A stretch of DNA of 64,000 nucleotides, taken from NCBI RefSeq assembly GCF_022662305.1, contig NZ_JAKNQH010000001.1, positions 124,001-188,000 of the forward strand, read 5' to 3'. Of the stretch, positions 45,206 through 54,166 are shown piece after piece (the first letter of the stretch is position 1; each line of letters opens with the position of its first letter). Position numbers and translations under genes: made by a program. The notes under the pieces were generated by a model. That model saw nothing but the letters and a program-made list of their open reading frames with translations, made no database searches and was not told the DNA's origin. Source of the DNA: Sphingomonas sp. BAUL-RG-20F-R05-02 (GTDB lineage Bacteria; Pseudomonadota; Alphaproteobacteria; Sphingomonadales; Sphingomonadaceae).

Positions 45206-45221
45206 GGGATAATTCTATCCC
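45206..45221. promoter_or_regulatory. Palindromic operator, distal copy
   Basis: GGGATAATTCTATCCC, the same GGGATA-N4-TATCCC half-site arrangement as the proximal copy. The centres are 46 bp apart. The two sites lie between the regulator and the divergent mobilization genes. Confidence 0.6.
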
Positions 45222-45494
45222 AGTCCGAGGCCCGCCATTCATGACCGCCTGCGATCACCCGTCAGCACATACCCCAACTCACCGCGCAGCTCAAGCCGGA
45301 CGGGTCAGTCGCAGCCATTCGGCCGGGCCACGAGGCTTCGCCTCATGCAAGGTTTCAGTATTACACCGGATGCACGGCTGTGCGGCCCAGAGCGTCACGG
45401 TCCCCAAGAGCACATCCGTATCGTTGCGCATACATAACAACCCGTCCCGTGGCCGAAGCCGCTGGGAACAGGCCGTTTTCATCGAGATGCCGCG
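45222..45494. other. Intergenic region before the mobilization operon; possible promoter and oriT area
   Basis: Together with the operators this leaves about 336 bases without a gene. It contains a short hairpin GAGGC-TTC-GCCTC (45332-45344) and an AT-richer stretch near 45425-45440 (GCATACATAACAA) that could be a promoter -10 region. A transfer origin is expected near relaxase genes, but I see no nick-site motif I can assign. Confidence 0.3.
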
Positions 45495-45848
45495 ATGAGC
45501 ACCATCGTCATCCAGACCAGGGTCGACGAAGCCATCGCCAAGCTCATCGACGAGCGTGTGACGGCGACCGGCAGCGACCGCGCGAAGGTCGTGCGCAGCT
45601 TGGTGGAGGCAGCGCTCGCCGCGCCCGAACCGGCGTCTGTCTCCGCGACCGACTCGCTGCTCGCTCGTGTCGCCGACGAGGTTGGGGCGCTCGCCGCCAG
45701 GATCGACGCGGTCATGGATGCCAGCCGTGCGGCCGAGCGCCATGCGTTCGCAGCCTACGCGGCCTCTCGCCTCCACGCGCTGATGGCGTTGCCGCAACAC
45801 CAGCAGGAACCGTTCGTCCAGAAGCTCGCCGGAAGGCCCCAGACATGA
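45495..45848 (+). CDS. Ribbon-helix-helix mobilization accessory protein
   Basis: A 117-residue protein. The first 45 residues (MSTIVIQTRVDEAIAKLIDE, then VTATGSDRAKVVRSLVEAAL) form a ribbon-helix-helix DNA-binding domain, and the remainder is helical and Ala-rich. Its stop overlaps the coupling-protein start (ATGA). Proteins of this type in relaxase operons bind oriT and assist relaxosome assembly or repress the operon. That role is inferred from position. Confidence 0.8.
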   Translation: MSTIVIQTRVDEAIAKLIDERVTATGSDRAKVVRSLVEAALAAPEPASVSATDSLLARVADEVGALAARIDAVMDASRAAERHAFAAYAASRLHALMALPQHQQEPFVQKLAGRPQT

Positions 45849-47650
45849 CCGCGATCGAGATCAGCCGGGGCCGTGCGATCGAGGCCAGGCGTAGCCAGGC
45901 CATCCTTACGCTGGTGCGCGTCGCGGCCGTGGGCGCGTTGCTCGGATTGGTGATCGGCGCGGCGCTTGCCTGGTTCGCATCCAGTCCCGACGATCGCCAA
46001 CTCGCCACGGTATGGACCCGCGCGCAGATCGTCCGTCACTTCGACCCAGCAACGCTCCTGCGTCCCGCCCCCACGCCCGAAGCAACTGGATTCGGCGAGC
46101 CGGTGACGCCCGAGCACGTCGCCGCGATGAAGCTGCTGACCCGCATAGCAAGTGCCGGCGTTGTCGCCGCGATCCTGCTCGGGGCGGGGATGACCACGCT
46201 CCTGCGCCACCAATGGATCGCGACCGCACGCAAGGCGAACATGGACCAAGTGCTGCGGGGCAGCCGCACCGCGACCGCCCAGCAAGTGGCATCGCTGGTC
46301 GCGCTGGCGAAGAAGAAGGGCCGATCTATCGTGATCGGGGGCGTTCCCATTCCGCCCGGCGATGAGAACCGCCACCTGTTGCTCTCGGGCAAGACAGGCT
46401 CCGGCAAGACCACGGCGCTACGCGCGATCGTGCGCCAGATCGCCGAACGCGGAGAGGCCGCGCTGATCTTCGACCCGGACGGCAGCTACATTTCTGCATT
46501 CTACCAACCCGAACGCGGCGATGTGATTCTCAACCCATGGGATGCCCGCACCGCGCGATGGAACCCGCTCGCCGATGTCACCGACCTCGCCGATGCCAAG
46601 CGGCTGGCAACGATACTGATCCCCAAGCCCAAGGGCCTCACCGAGAACGCGATCTGGTATGATCAGGCCCGCACCGTCGTCGCGCAGCTCGTGCATCATC
46701 TTGTGCGCACCGGTCGCGCCGACCTCGACGTGCTGGCCACCATGCTCGCCAGCGCCGACAAGGACGAGCTGAGCGCTATCGTCGCGGGCACCCCGGCTGC
46801 CCGCGTGTTCGAGGCAGGCGCAGACAAGGCCACCAGCAGCGTGTTGTTCATGCTGAGCGCCGCAGCGGATATCGTCGCCCTGCTTGCCGCCATCCCCACA
46901 TCGGCAGCACCGTTCAGTTTCGATGGTTTCTATTCCCGCCTCGACGACCAGGACGGACCAGCGCCCTTCATCTTTCTGGCCGCACCTCGGCGCTACCGCG
47001 CATCGGCCGATCCCGCGATCGTCGCCTGGATCGATGCAGCCGCATCCGCCATTCTTCAGCGCCCGCCCGATTGCCGCGTCAACGCCTGGATGATCCTCGA
47101 CGAGCTGCCATCGCTGCCCCGCGTCGAGTCGCTGCTGACGCTGCTACCCGAAGGCCGCAAGCACCGCGCCGCCATCACGATCGCCTTCCAATCGATCGCC
47201 CAGGTCGTCGAGAGCTACGGCGAGCAGGGCAGCCAGATATTGACGGGCCAAGCCGGCACTCAGATCATCATGGCAGCGGGCGATCACGCGACCGCAAAGT
47301 GGGCCTCCGACCTCGCCGGCACGACCGAGACCGAGGGGCAGCGGCCCAGCGAGACGCTCGACATCGACGCCAAGACCGAGCGCGGATCGCTCACCACCAC
47401 GCGTGATCGCTGCGCCCTGATATTCGATTCCGAGGTGATGGGACTCGCCATCGGCGAGGCGTTCGTTCGCCTGTCCGGCTACCCCGTAGCGTGCGTCACC
47501 ATCGCGCCGCCCCTGGACGAACCTGCCATCGCCCCCGCGTTCATCCCCGCGCCCGTCGTGAACACGCCCGCCACGCCCGCAGCTATGCCCACGCCCGCGA
47601 CGCGGATCGAGGACCGCGACGATTGGCTCACCATGGAAGGCCCCGAGTGA
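45845..47650 (+). CDS. TraD/VirD4-like coupling protein
   Basis: A 601-residue type IV coupling protein. Two N-terminal membrane helices lie near residues 19-41 and 100-118. Walker A is SGKTGSGKTTALRA starting near G182, then LIFDPDGSYISAFYQPERGD. A second conserved region is MILDELPSLPRVESLLTLLP with a Walker B-like DE. It would hand the relaxase-DNA complex to a secretion channel. Its stop overlaps the relaxase ATG by one base (TGATG). Pro/Ala/Thr-rich tail near the C-terminus. Confidence 0.92.
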   Translation: MTAIEISRGRAIEARRSQAILTLVRVAAVGALLGLVIGAALAWFASSPDDRQLATVWTRAQIVRHFDPATLLRPAPTPEATGFGEPVTPEHVAAMKLLTRIASAGVVAAILLGAGMTTLLRHQWIATARKANMDQVLRGSRTATAQQVASLVALAKKKGRSIVIGGVPIPPGDENRHLLLSGKTGSGKTTALRAIVRQIAERGEAALIFDPDGSYISAFYQPERGDVILNPWDARTARWNPLADVTDLADAKRLATILIPKPKGLTENAIWYDQARTVVAQLVHHLVRTGRADLDVLATMLASADKDELSAIVAGTPAARVFEAGADKATSSVLFMLSAAADIVALLAAIPTSAAPFSFDGFYSRLDDQDGPAPFIFLAAPRRYRASADPAIVAWIDAAASAILQRPPDCRVNAWMILDELPSLPRVESLLTLLPEGRKHRAAITIAFQSIAQVVESYGEQGSQILTGQAGTQIIMAAGDHATAKWASDLAGTTETEGQRPSETLDIDAKTERGSLTTTRDRCALIFDSEVMGLAIGEAFVRLSGYPVACVTIAPPLDEPAIAPAFIPAPVVNTPATPAAMPTPATRIEDRDDWLTMEGPE

Positions 47651-50418
47651 TGGTCGCGACGATCGCCAAGCTCACCGACCCGGCCGCAGCCGCCAGCTAT
47701 TACGAACCCGGCGCGGACGATTACTATACCGGCGACGACCGCACCCCCAGCCGCTGGCACGGTCGCGCCGCCCGCAAGCTCCGCCTGGACGGCGAGGTCG
47801 ATCCCCAAACCTTCCGGGCGCTGCTCGAAGGCAAGATGACCGACGGCACCGTGCTCGGCACCGTCCGCGATGGCGCGCGCGAGCATACCTTGGGATGGGA
47901 TGTCACCTTCTCCGCGCCCAAGAGCGTATCGACGATGGCGCTGGTCGCAGGGGACCGCCGCTTGCTCGACGCCCATGACCGCGCCGTCGTCATCGCGCTC
48001 GACTATGCCGAACGCCACGCGGCCGTGACGCGCATCCGAGAAGGCGGCAGCAAGCCCGAGCCGACCGCGACCGGCAACATCGCGGCCGCACTGTTTCCGC
48101 ACTACACGGCCCGGCCAGTCCCGGACCAACCGCCAGACCCGCAGGTCCACACCCACGCCGTTGTCCTCAACGCGACCCAGCACGATGGCGAGTGGCGCAG
48201 CCTCGACAGCCGCCCCCTCTACAGGCTCAAGATGGATATGGGCGCGGTCTACCGCCAGGCGCTCGCGATCGAAGCACAGCAGCTCGGCTACGCCGTCACG
48301 ATCACGAAGAAGGCGCATTTCGAGATCGATGGTGTGCCGGACGCGGTGACCGCTGCATTCTCCAAGCGGTCCGAACAGATCGTCGCCAGGCTCACCGAGG
48401 AGGGCATGACTCGCGCGACCGCCAGCGCCGCCCACAAGAACGTGATCGCGATCGACACCCGCGCGACCAAGGAGGCCGTCGATCACCGCGAACTCGCGCA
48501 GGCATGGCGTGACCGCGCGACCGCGCTCGGGTTCGACAGCCCCATACGTCGTCGCATGGTCTCCGATGCCGAGGCCCGCACCGTCGCACAACCCGGCCTC
48601 AGCACCCGCCAGCGCATGCCAGCAGCCGACCGCGCCGTCGCGCTCGCCACAGCCGCGATCAGCGAGCGGCAGGCGACCTTCTCAGCCGCAAGTGTCGAAC
48701 GCGAGGCAGGAGACGCCGCCCTGGGCCGCGCTACCCATGCCGACATCCTTGCCGCCATCGCCCGCGCCAAACGCCGTCAGGCGCTGGTCGTGCGCGCTGC
48801 CCCCCGCGCCGCGCGTGGCGTGGTCGGCTTCGCGACCCGCGAAGGTGTCGAGGCCGAGCGCACCATGTTGCGCATTGAGGCCGAAGGACGCTACCAGTTC
48901 AAGGGCAAGCCAGTGCTCGACCGCGTTGCCGCCAGCAATATCGTCACCAGGATCAAGCTGGCACCGAAAGACCAGGGTCACGCCTGGAACGAGGGACAGC
49001 TCGAAGCGACGCGGGCGCTGCTGGTATCCGAGGCGGCCGTGACCGGCATCCAGGGTAGCGCGGGCACCGCGAAGACCACGACGGTTTTAAAGACCTTCGC
49101 CGACGCCGCCCGCGCCAAAGGATTCAAGATCCGCGCCCTCGCACCGACCGCCACGGCCGCAGACGTACTTGCGCGCGCGATCAACGCCAAGCCGATGACC
49201 GTCGCAATGATGCTCGACCGCGCCGACGACGAAGAACCGGCCAAGCGGATCGACATCATCGACGAGGCAAGCATGCTGTCCGCGCGCGACGCCGCCCGCG
49301 TGCTCGCCCACGCACAACGCACCGGCACGCGACTCGTGCTGGTCGGTGACGTCGCCCAGCTCGGCTCGGTCGAAGCCGGGCGCAGTTTTGGGCAGCTCCA
49401 GCAGGCGGGCATGCCGACGTTCAAGCTGGAGAAGATCGTCCGCCAGACCAACATCAAGACCCGCGAAGCGGTCGAGGCGATGCTCGCAGGGGACGCGAAG
49501 GCGGCATTCGCCGCCCTCGACGCCGGGGGCGGTGCCATCATCGAGCAGCGCGACGACCAGACCCGCATCGCCTCCCTCGCGCGGGATTTTGCGAAGCTGT
49601 CACCCCAGGAACGCGCGGGCACGCTCGTCCTCGACCCGACCCGCGAAGGACGCCGGAACCTCACCGATGCGATTCGGCTCGCGCTGCTACACGAGGGCCA
49701 ACTCGGCGACGAGGCGCTGGTCGCAACCGTCCTCGAACCGCATGGCCTCACCCGCGCCGAGGCGGCCCAGGCGCGCAGCTACACCCCCGGCGATGTCGTC
49801 ACATTTCGCAAGAGCACCAAGGGCAAGCCGCGCCCCGGCGTCGGATACCGCGTCGATGCCGTGGATGCACAGGCCGGGACCGTCCGGCTCGTGCCTCCGA
49901 ACCCCAAGGCCAAGACCCACGATTGGAAGCCCGCGCGCTGGGGCAGCGCACACGCCGAGGCGTTCGCCGAGGTCGAGCAGGAGTTCCGCACCGGCGACAA
50001 GCTCCAGTTCACCCGCAACAACTACTTCGCCGAGCGCCTCAACGGCACGAGCGCGATGGTCGTCGCGGTCGATGCCCAGGGATCAAGCGTTTTGGTTGAG
50101 AAGGACGATGGCGAGCGGCAGATGCTCGACCTTCGTCATCTTGCCGACCGCCATATCCGACCGGGATGGGTCCGCACGATCCACAGCAGCCAGGGCGCAA
50201 CGTGCGATCGGGTTATGGCGAATCTAGAAAGTTATCGCGTCAACACCGTCGATACCCGCGCCGCCTATGTCGCCATCTCACGCGCCCGCAAAGGGGCCTC
50301 GATCTATACCGATAGCCGCGCCAAGCTCACCGAGGCCCTCGGTTTGCGCGACGGGGCGCAGGTCGGCGCACTCGACGAGATCATGATGCGCGAGGGGGCG
50401 GGGTTCGGGATTACATAG
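47650..50418 (+). CDS. MobF-family relaxase-helicase (TraI-like)
   Basis: A 922-residue conjugative relaxase. The N-terminal relaxase domain starts MVATIAKLTDPAAAASYYEP with the tyrosine pair Y-Y, and the metal-binding histidines H167 and H169 lie in PQVHTHAVV. The helicase domain begins with Walker A GSAGTAKTTT (from G469), then IIDEASML and VLVGDVAQLGSVEAG, with the terminal SF1 motif YVAISRARKGASIYT. It nicks oriT and unwinds the transferred strand. The ATG at 47650 is used; GTG 47647 is an alternative. It is the last gene of the mobilization operon. Confidence 0.95.
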   Translation: MVATIAKLTDPAAAASYYEPGADDYYTGDDRTPSRWHGRAARKLRLDGEVDPQTFRALLEGKMTDGTVLGTVRDGAREHTLGWDVTFSAPKSVSTMALVAGDRRLLDAHDRAVVIALDYAERHAAVTRIREGGSKPEPTATGNIAAALFPHYTARPVPDQPPDPQVHTHAVVLNATQHDGEWRSLDSRPLYRLKMDMGAVYRQALAIEAQQLGYAVTITKKAHFEIDGVPDAVTAAFSKRSEQIVARLTEEGMTRATASAAHKNVIAIDTRATKEAVDHRELAQAWRDRATALGFDSPIRRRMVSDAEARTVAQPGLSTRQRMPAADRAVALATAAISERQATFSAASVEREAGDAALGRATHADILAAIARAKRRQALVVRAAPRAARGVVGFATREGVEAERTMLRIEAEGRYQFKGKPVLDRVAASNIVTRIKLAPKDQGHAWNEGQLEATRALLVSEAAVTGIQGSAGTAKTTTVLKTFADAARAKGFKIRALAPTATAADVLARAINAKPMTVAMMLDRADDEEPAKRIDIIDEASMLSARDAARVLAHAQRTGTRLVLVGDVAQLGSVEAGRSFGQLQQAGMPTFKLEKIVRQTNIKTREAVEAMLAGDAKAAFAALDAGGGAIIEQRDDQTRIASLARDFAKLSPQERAGTLVLDPTREGRRNLTDAIRLALLHEGQLGDEALVATVLEPHGLTRAEAAQARSYTPGDVVTFRKSTKGKPRPGVGYRVDAVDAQAGTVRLVPPNPKAKTHDWKPARWGSAHAEAFAEVEQEFRTGDKLQFTRNNYFAERLNGTSAMVVAVDAQGSSVLVEKDDGERQMLDLRHLADRHIRPGWVRTIHSSQGATCDRVMANLESYRVNTVDTRAAYVAISRARKGASIYTDSRAKLTEALGLRDGAQVGALDEIMMREGAGFGIT

Positions 50419-50498
50419 TCCCGCGGCCGGGGTCGGTAAAGCGGGTGCAACCGCCCATTGATTTAATTAAGTCACCGGGGGGTCTACTACCGACGAAA

Positions 50499-50532
50499 AA
50501 CGGTTTGCCGAGGTGTTAACGGATTGCCGTTA
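50499..50532. repeat. Short direct repeats and palindrome upstream of the HUH gene
   Basis: AACGGTTTGCCG (50499-50510) and AACGGATTGCCG (50518-50529) are direct repeats with one difference, 19 bp apart. The second is inside a palindrome TAACGG-ATTG-CCGTTA (50517-50532). An AT-rich stretch (TTGATTTAATTAA) lies 40 bases upstream. The set could be a binding or nicking site for the HUH protein encoded next. Confidence 0.45.
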
Positions 50533-50542
50533 GCAGGGTGGT

Positions 50543-51151
50543 ATGTGGCGATCCTCCATGACCCCGGGCGTTGCTCAATTGCCCAAGAGAACGTGCCTGC
50601 GACCGGAAAGCGCTCGATCGCTGCTGCATGCTGAGCGGTTCGCGCGCAAGGCCCTATCGCCAATGGATACGGCGATCACCATCGAGTTCAGCTCTGCTTT
50701 GGCCGGCAGCATACAGCCGTATGATCTGTTCCGGAAAATATGGGAGAATACGCGACGCGCCTGGAATTATCGGGTGGGTCAGGGCACGGCGCAAGGGAGC
50801 TTCGATGCGATCGCCGTGTGGGAGAGGCCGCCGAACGGGCCGATTCACGTTCACTGGCTGCTGCGTTGGTCGCCGCTCGACCAAAACAATCTCGAAAAGC
50901 GCATCCGCCGCGCAATGAAGAAGCTCGCCCCCAATATGCCCCACCGCTGCCTGATGGTGCAGCCCGCGACGACCACGAGCAAGCTCGCCAAATATATGGC
51001 GAAGGGTATCGACGCCCCTTACGCCGCCCACTTCTATCTTAAGCACTCGCCCCAGGGTCCGATCCATCATCGTCGAATTATCATCTCCCGGTCCCTTGGG
51101 CCAACGGCGCGCGAGCTATATCGACAGACGAGCGGGCGGTCGCCGATCTGA
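50543..51151 (+). CDS. HUH-type Rep-like endonuclease candidate
   Basis: A protein of up to 202 residues. The HUH pair is H102-V-H104 in GPIHVHWLLRW, preceded by a predicted beta-strand (DAIAVWER). A single tyrosine with a downstream lysine, Y151-M-A-K154 in LAKYMAKGI, fits the Y-x-x-K motif of one-tyrosine HUH endonucleases used in rolling-circle replication or mobilization. The start is uncertain: 50543, or ATG 50663 for 162 residues, which still keeps the motifs. It follows the MobF gene on the same strand after 124 bases that contain direct repeats. A role in replicating the excised element is inferred. Confidence 0.6.
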   Translation: MWRSSMTPGVAQLPKRTCLRPESARSLLHAERFARKALSPMDTAITIEFSSALAGSIQPYDLFRKIWENTRRAWNYRVGQGTAQGSFDAIAVWERPPNGPIHVHWLLRWSPLDQNNLEKRIRRAMKKLAPNMPHRCLMVQPATTTSKLAKYMAKGIDAPYAAHFYLKHSPQGPIHHRRIIISRSLGPTARELYRQTSGRSPI

Positions 51152-51297
51152 CATCGGAGCGCGGCGACCCATCCGACCCCGCGCCGATGAGACGTCCGAC
51201 GATCCCCAACACTTGCGCCCGCAAAAACGCACGAATCGAAGCCCTCGCGCCGAAAGCGGATTGCCTACTCCCATCGCGGGGAGGCAAAGCTGGCGGC

Positions 51298-54156
51298 ATG
51301 AACGCAGTCGAAATCGAAGAAGCCGTATCTCAGCTGGTCGCCGAGCCCTTCGATCCGGCCGAATTTCCATATCAGTTCATCACCGCGTTCGGCGCCAAGA
51401 AGACCACCGTCGATCGCCTGCGCAAGGGTGACAGCAACCAGTCCGATGTGGGCGGCGTACTCCAGCGCAACAACATCCACATCGCCGTCGCGCCACCGGG
51501 CGGCGTGCATGATGTGCTGGCGGCCCTGCGCGCGAGTCCCAAGACGGCGTCGATCAAGGCCAAGTTTCTTTTCGCCACCGACGGTGAAACGGTCGAGGCG
51601 GAGGATCTGGTCGGCGGGGATGTGATCGCCTGCGCCTACGCCGACCTGCCACGCTATTTCGCAACATTCCTGCCGCTCGCGGGCATTTCCACTGTCAAGG
51701 AAATCAAGAATAACCCGGTCGACATCAAGGCGACCGGGCGGCTCAACAGGCTGTACGTCACGCTGCTGAACGACAATCCGGAATGGGCGACCGAGGAGCG
51801 GCGGCACGCGCTAAACCAGTTCATGGCGCGGCTGATCTTTTGTTATTTCGCCGAGGATACCGGCATCTTTAACGGCGAGGGGCTATTCACCGCTGCCGTC
51901 GCCAGGATGTCAGAGGCCGGGCATGGCAGCGGCGAGGCGCAATGGGGCAACACTCACGAAGTGCTTCAGCATCTGTTTCTAGCGATGGAAACGCCGGTCA
52001 AGCATGAGGGCAATTTCGACGACCGCTATCGCCGTGCCGCGGGCATCCGCCCCTATGCGGACGTCTTTCCCTATGTAAACGGCGGGCTATTTACCGCGGC
52101 TGGCGAATGTCCGCGGTTCAGCCGCACTGCGCGTGCCTATCTGCTTAGCGCAGGCGAGCTCGACTGGAAAGAGATCAACCCGGACATCTTCGGATCGATG
52201 ATCCAGGCGGTCGCCGACGATGGCGAGCGCGGCGAGTTGGGTATGCACTATACCAGCGTACCCAACATCCTGAAGGTGCTGAACCCGCTGTTCCTCGACG
52301 ACCTGCGCGAGCAACTGGAGGCGGCGGGCCACAGCAAGCAGAAGTTGCGCAACCTGCGCAAGCGGCTGGCGAACATCCGCGTCTTTGATCCGGCGTGTGG
52401 ATCAGGCAATTTCCTGGTCATCGCTTACAAGAGGATGCGCGAGATCGAGGCGACGATCGTTGAACGGCTAGGCGGCGAGGCCAGCTTAAGGCTGGACGAG
52501 CGTCGCAGCGTCATCCCGCTCTCCAATTTCTACGGCATAGAGATCAAAGGCTTCGCCGCCGAGATCGCCCGCCTCGCGCTGCTGATCGCCGAATTTCAGG
52601 CGGACTGCCTGTACTTGAGCCAGCAGGAAGCGCGGGCGATGGTGCTGCCGCTGCACAAGACGGGGCAGATCACTGTTGGCAATGCGCTGCGGCTGGATTG
52701 GCTGGAGGTGTGCCCGGCGGTGCGGCGGGCGGACAACTCTGAGCGCGTTCTGGCCGGCCCGACGGGGCGGCCGGCTTTGGAAGAAAATGGGCTGGAAAGC
52801 GGAGCTGAGCCGGAAACCTATATTTGTGGAAACCCTCCTTACTATGGCGGTAAGCTGCAGACGCTTCAGCAGAAGGAGGATCTGGAAGCCGTTTTTACCG
52901 CGCGCAGCGAAAAATGGGCTTCGCTCGATTACGTAGCGGGATGGTTTTTAAAGGCGTCAGACTATCTGGGACGCACCGGAAACGCCGGCGCGCTGGTCAG
53001 CACCAACTCGATCTGCCAAGGGCAACAGGTCCCCATCCTCTGGCCGCTAATCCTCCAGATGGGCATCTCGATCGCTTTCGCCCACACGTCTTTTCGATGG
53101 TCGAATCTTGCCAGCGGAAAAGCGGTCGTCACCGTCGTCATTGTAGGCCTGACGCAGCAACGCCGAAAGCAGGCCGTGCGACTCTACGAGACCACCGATG
53201 ACAACGAGACGGTCGTTCGCCGAGCCGATAATATAAATCCTTACCTGATCTCCGGCCCTGACATCATCGTTCAGCCTGTGTCGAAACCTGAAAATGGTCT
53301 CCATGAGATGATGTTCGGGAATATGCCGCGGGATAATGGCCATCTTCTCCTTTCCCCTGAGGAAATGGCTGCACTCGCAACGTCGCATCCCAGCGCGCGT
53401 CCTTTCCTTAAGCGCTTCCAGGGTTCCGAGGATTTTATCGAAGGGAAGTATAGGGGATGCATCTGGATCAGAGAAAAAGACCAGGAAGAGGCATCTCGCA
53501 TCGCCCCGCTTGCCCGTCGGATGGAGGCCGTCGCTTCCGCACGCCGTGGGATGAAGGCGGCATCAACTAAGAAATTTGCGGATAAACCCTACCGTTTTGT
53601 CCAAATACAGGGCGTCGCGAGCCGTCAGTCCATTATCATCCCGCGGCATTCGTCCGAGGCGCGACCTTACCTTCCTGTAGGACTGGTAGATGTTGATGTT
53701 ATAGTAGCAGACAGCGCATTGGCGATCTACGATGCGCCTTTATGGAATCTAGCAATCATCGCCTCGAGGCTGCATCTGGTTTGGATTTCGGCCGTCTGCG
53801 GCAAGATCAAGACTGATTTCAGATACTCCAACACATTGGGTTGGAATACGTTTCCTGTGCCTGATATTACCCAACAGGACAAAATCGATCTTATCGGGTC
53901 TGCAGAGCGAATAATACTGGTCCGTGAGGCACACTTTCCGGCTAGCGTTGCAGACCTTTACGACCCCAGCACGATGCCGAAGGACCTTTACACGGCGCAT
54001 GAAGAAAATGACAATATTCTCGAGCGCGCTTATCTAGGACGTCGTTTTCGTAACGACACTGAAAGGCTGGAGATATTGTTTAAGTTGTATGATCAACGCA
54101 CGAAACATTCTAGCGCTTTATTGTCCTGCGGCCTTTCACCAATGCTCAAACTATGA
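51298..54156 (+). CDS. MmeI-like adenine-specific DNA methyltransferase (defence module 1)
   Basis: A 952-residue class I methyltransferase of the MmeI/type IIL-related family. The N-terminal AFGAKKTTVDRLRKGDSNQS and KFLFATDGETVEAED, the middle FCYFAEDTGIF, and the helical spacer NPDIFGSMIQAV with GMHYTSVPNILKVLNPLFLD are all family marks. Motif I is DPACGSGNF from D364, and motif IV is NPPY at N512, so it should be an active N6-adenine methylase. I could not find an intact D...ExK nuclease site in the N-terminus, so cleavage may be supplied by the next genes. The start ATG 51298 follows GGGGAGG. Base composition becomes AT-richer after about 52800, in the target-recognition part. Confidence 0.9.
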   Translation: MNAVEIEEAVSQLVAEPFDPAEFPYQFITAFGAKKTTVDRLRKGDSNQSDVGGVLQRNNIHIAVAPPGGVHDVLAALRASPKTASIKAKFLFATDGETVEAEDLVGGDVIACAYADLPRYFATFLPLAGISTVKEIKNNPVDIKATGRLNRLYVTLLNDNPEWATEERRHALNQFMARLIFCYFAEDTGIFNGEGLFTAAVARMSEAGHGSGEAQWGNTHEVLQHLFLAMETPVKHEGNFDDRYRRAAGIRPYADVFPYVNGGLFTAAGECPRFSRTARAYLLSAGELDWKEINPDIFGSMIQAVADDGERGELGMHYTSVPNILKVLNPLFLDDLREQLEAAGHSKQKLRNLRKRLANIRVFDPACGSGNFLVIAYKRMREIEATIVERLGGEASLRLDERRSVIPLSNFYGIEIKGFAAEIARLALLIAEFQADCLYLSQQEARAMVLPLHKTGQITVGNALRLDWLEVCPAVRRADNSERVLAGPTGRPALEENGLESGAEPETYICGNPPYYGGKLQTLQQKEDLEAVFTARSEKWASLDYVAGWFLKASDYLGRTGNAGALVSTNSICQGQQVPILWPLILQMGISIAFAHTSFRWSNLASGKAVVTVVIVGLTQQRRKQAVRLYETTDDNETVVRRADNINPYLISGPDIIVQPVSKPENGLHEMMFGNMPRDNGHLLLSPEEMAALATSHPSARPFLKRFQGSEDFIEGKYRGCIWIREKDQEEASRIAPLARRMEAVASARRGMKAASTKKFADKPYRFVQIQGVASRQSIIIPRHSSEARPYLPVGLVDVDVIVADSALAIYDAPLWNLAIIASRLHLVWISAVCGKIKTDFRYSNTLGWNTFPVPDITQQDKIDLIGSAERIILVREAHFPASVADLYDPSTMPKDLYTAHEENDNILERAYLGRRFRNDTERLEILFKLYDQRTKHSSALLSCGLSPMLKL

Positions 54157-54166
54157 GGCTGAACTT

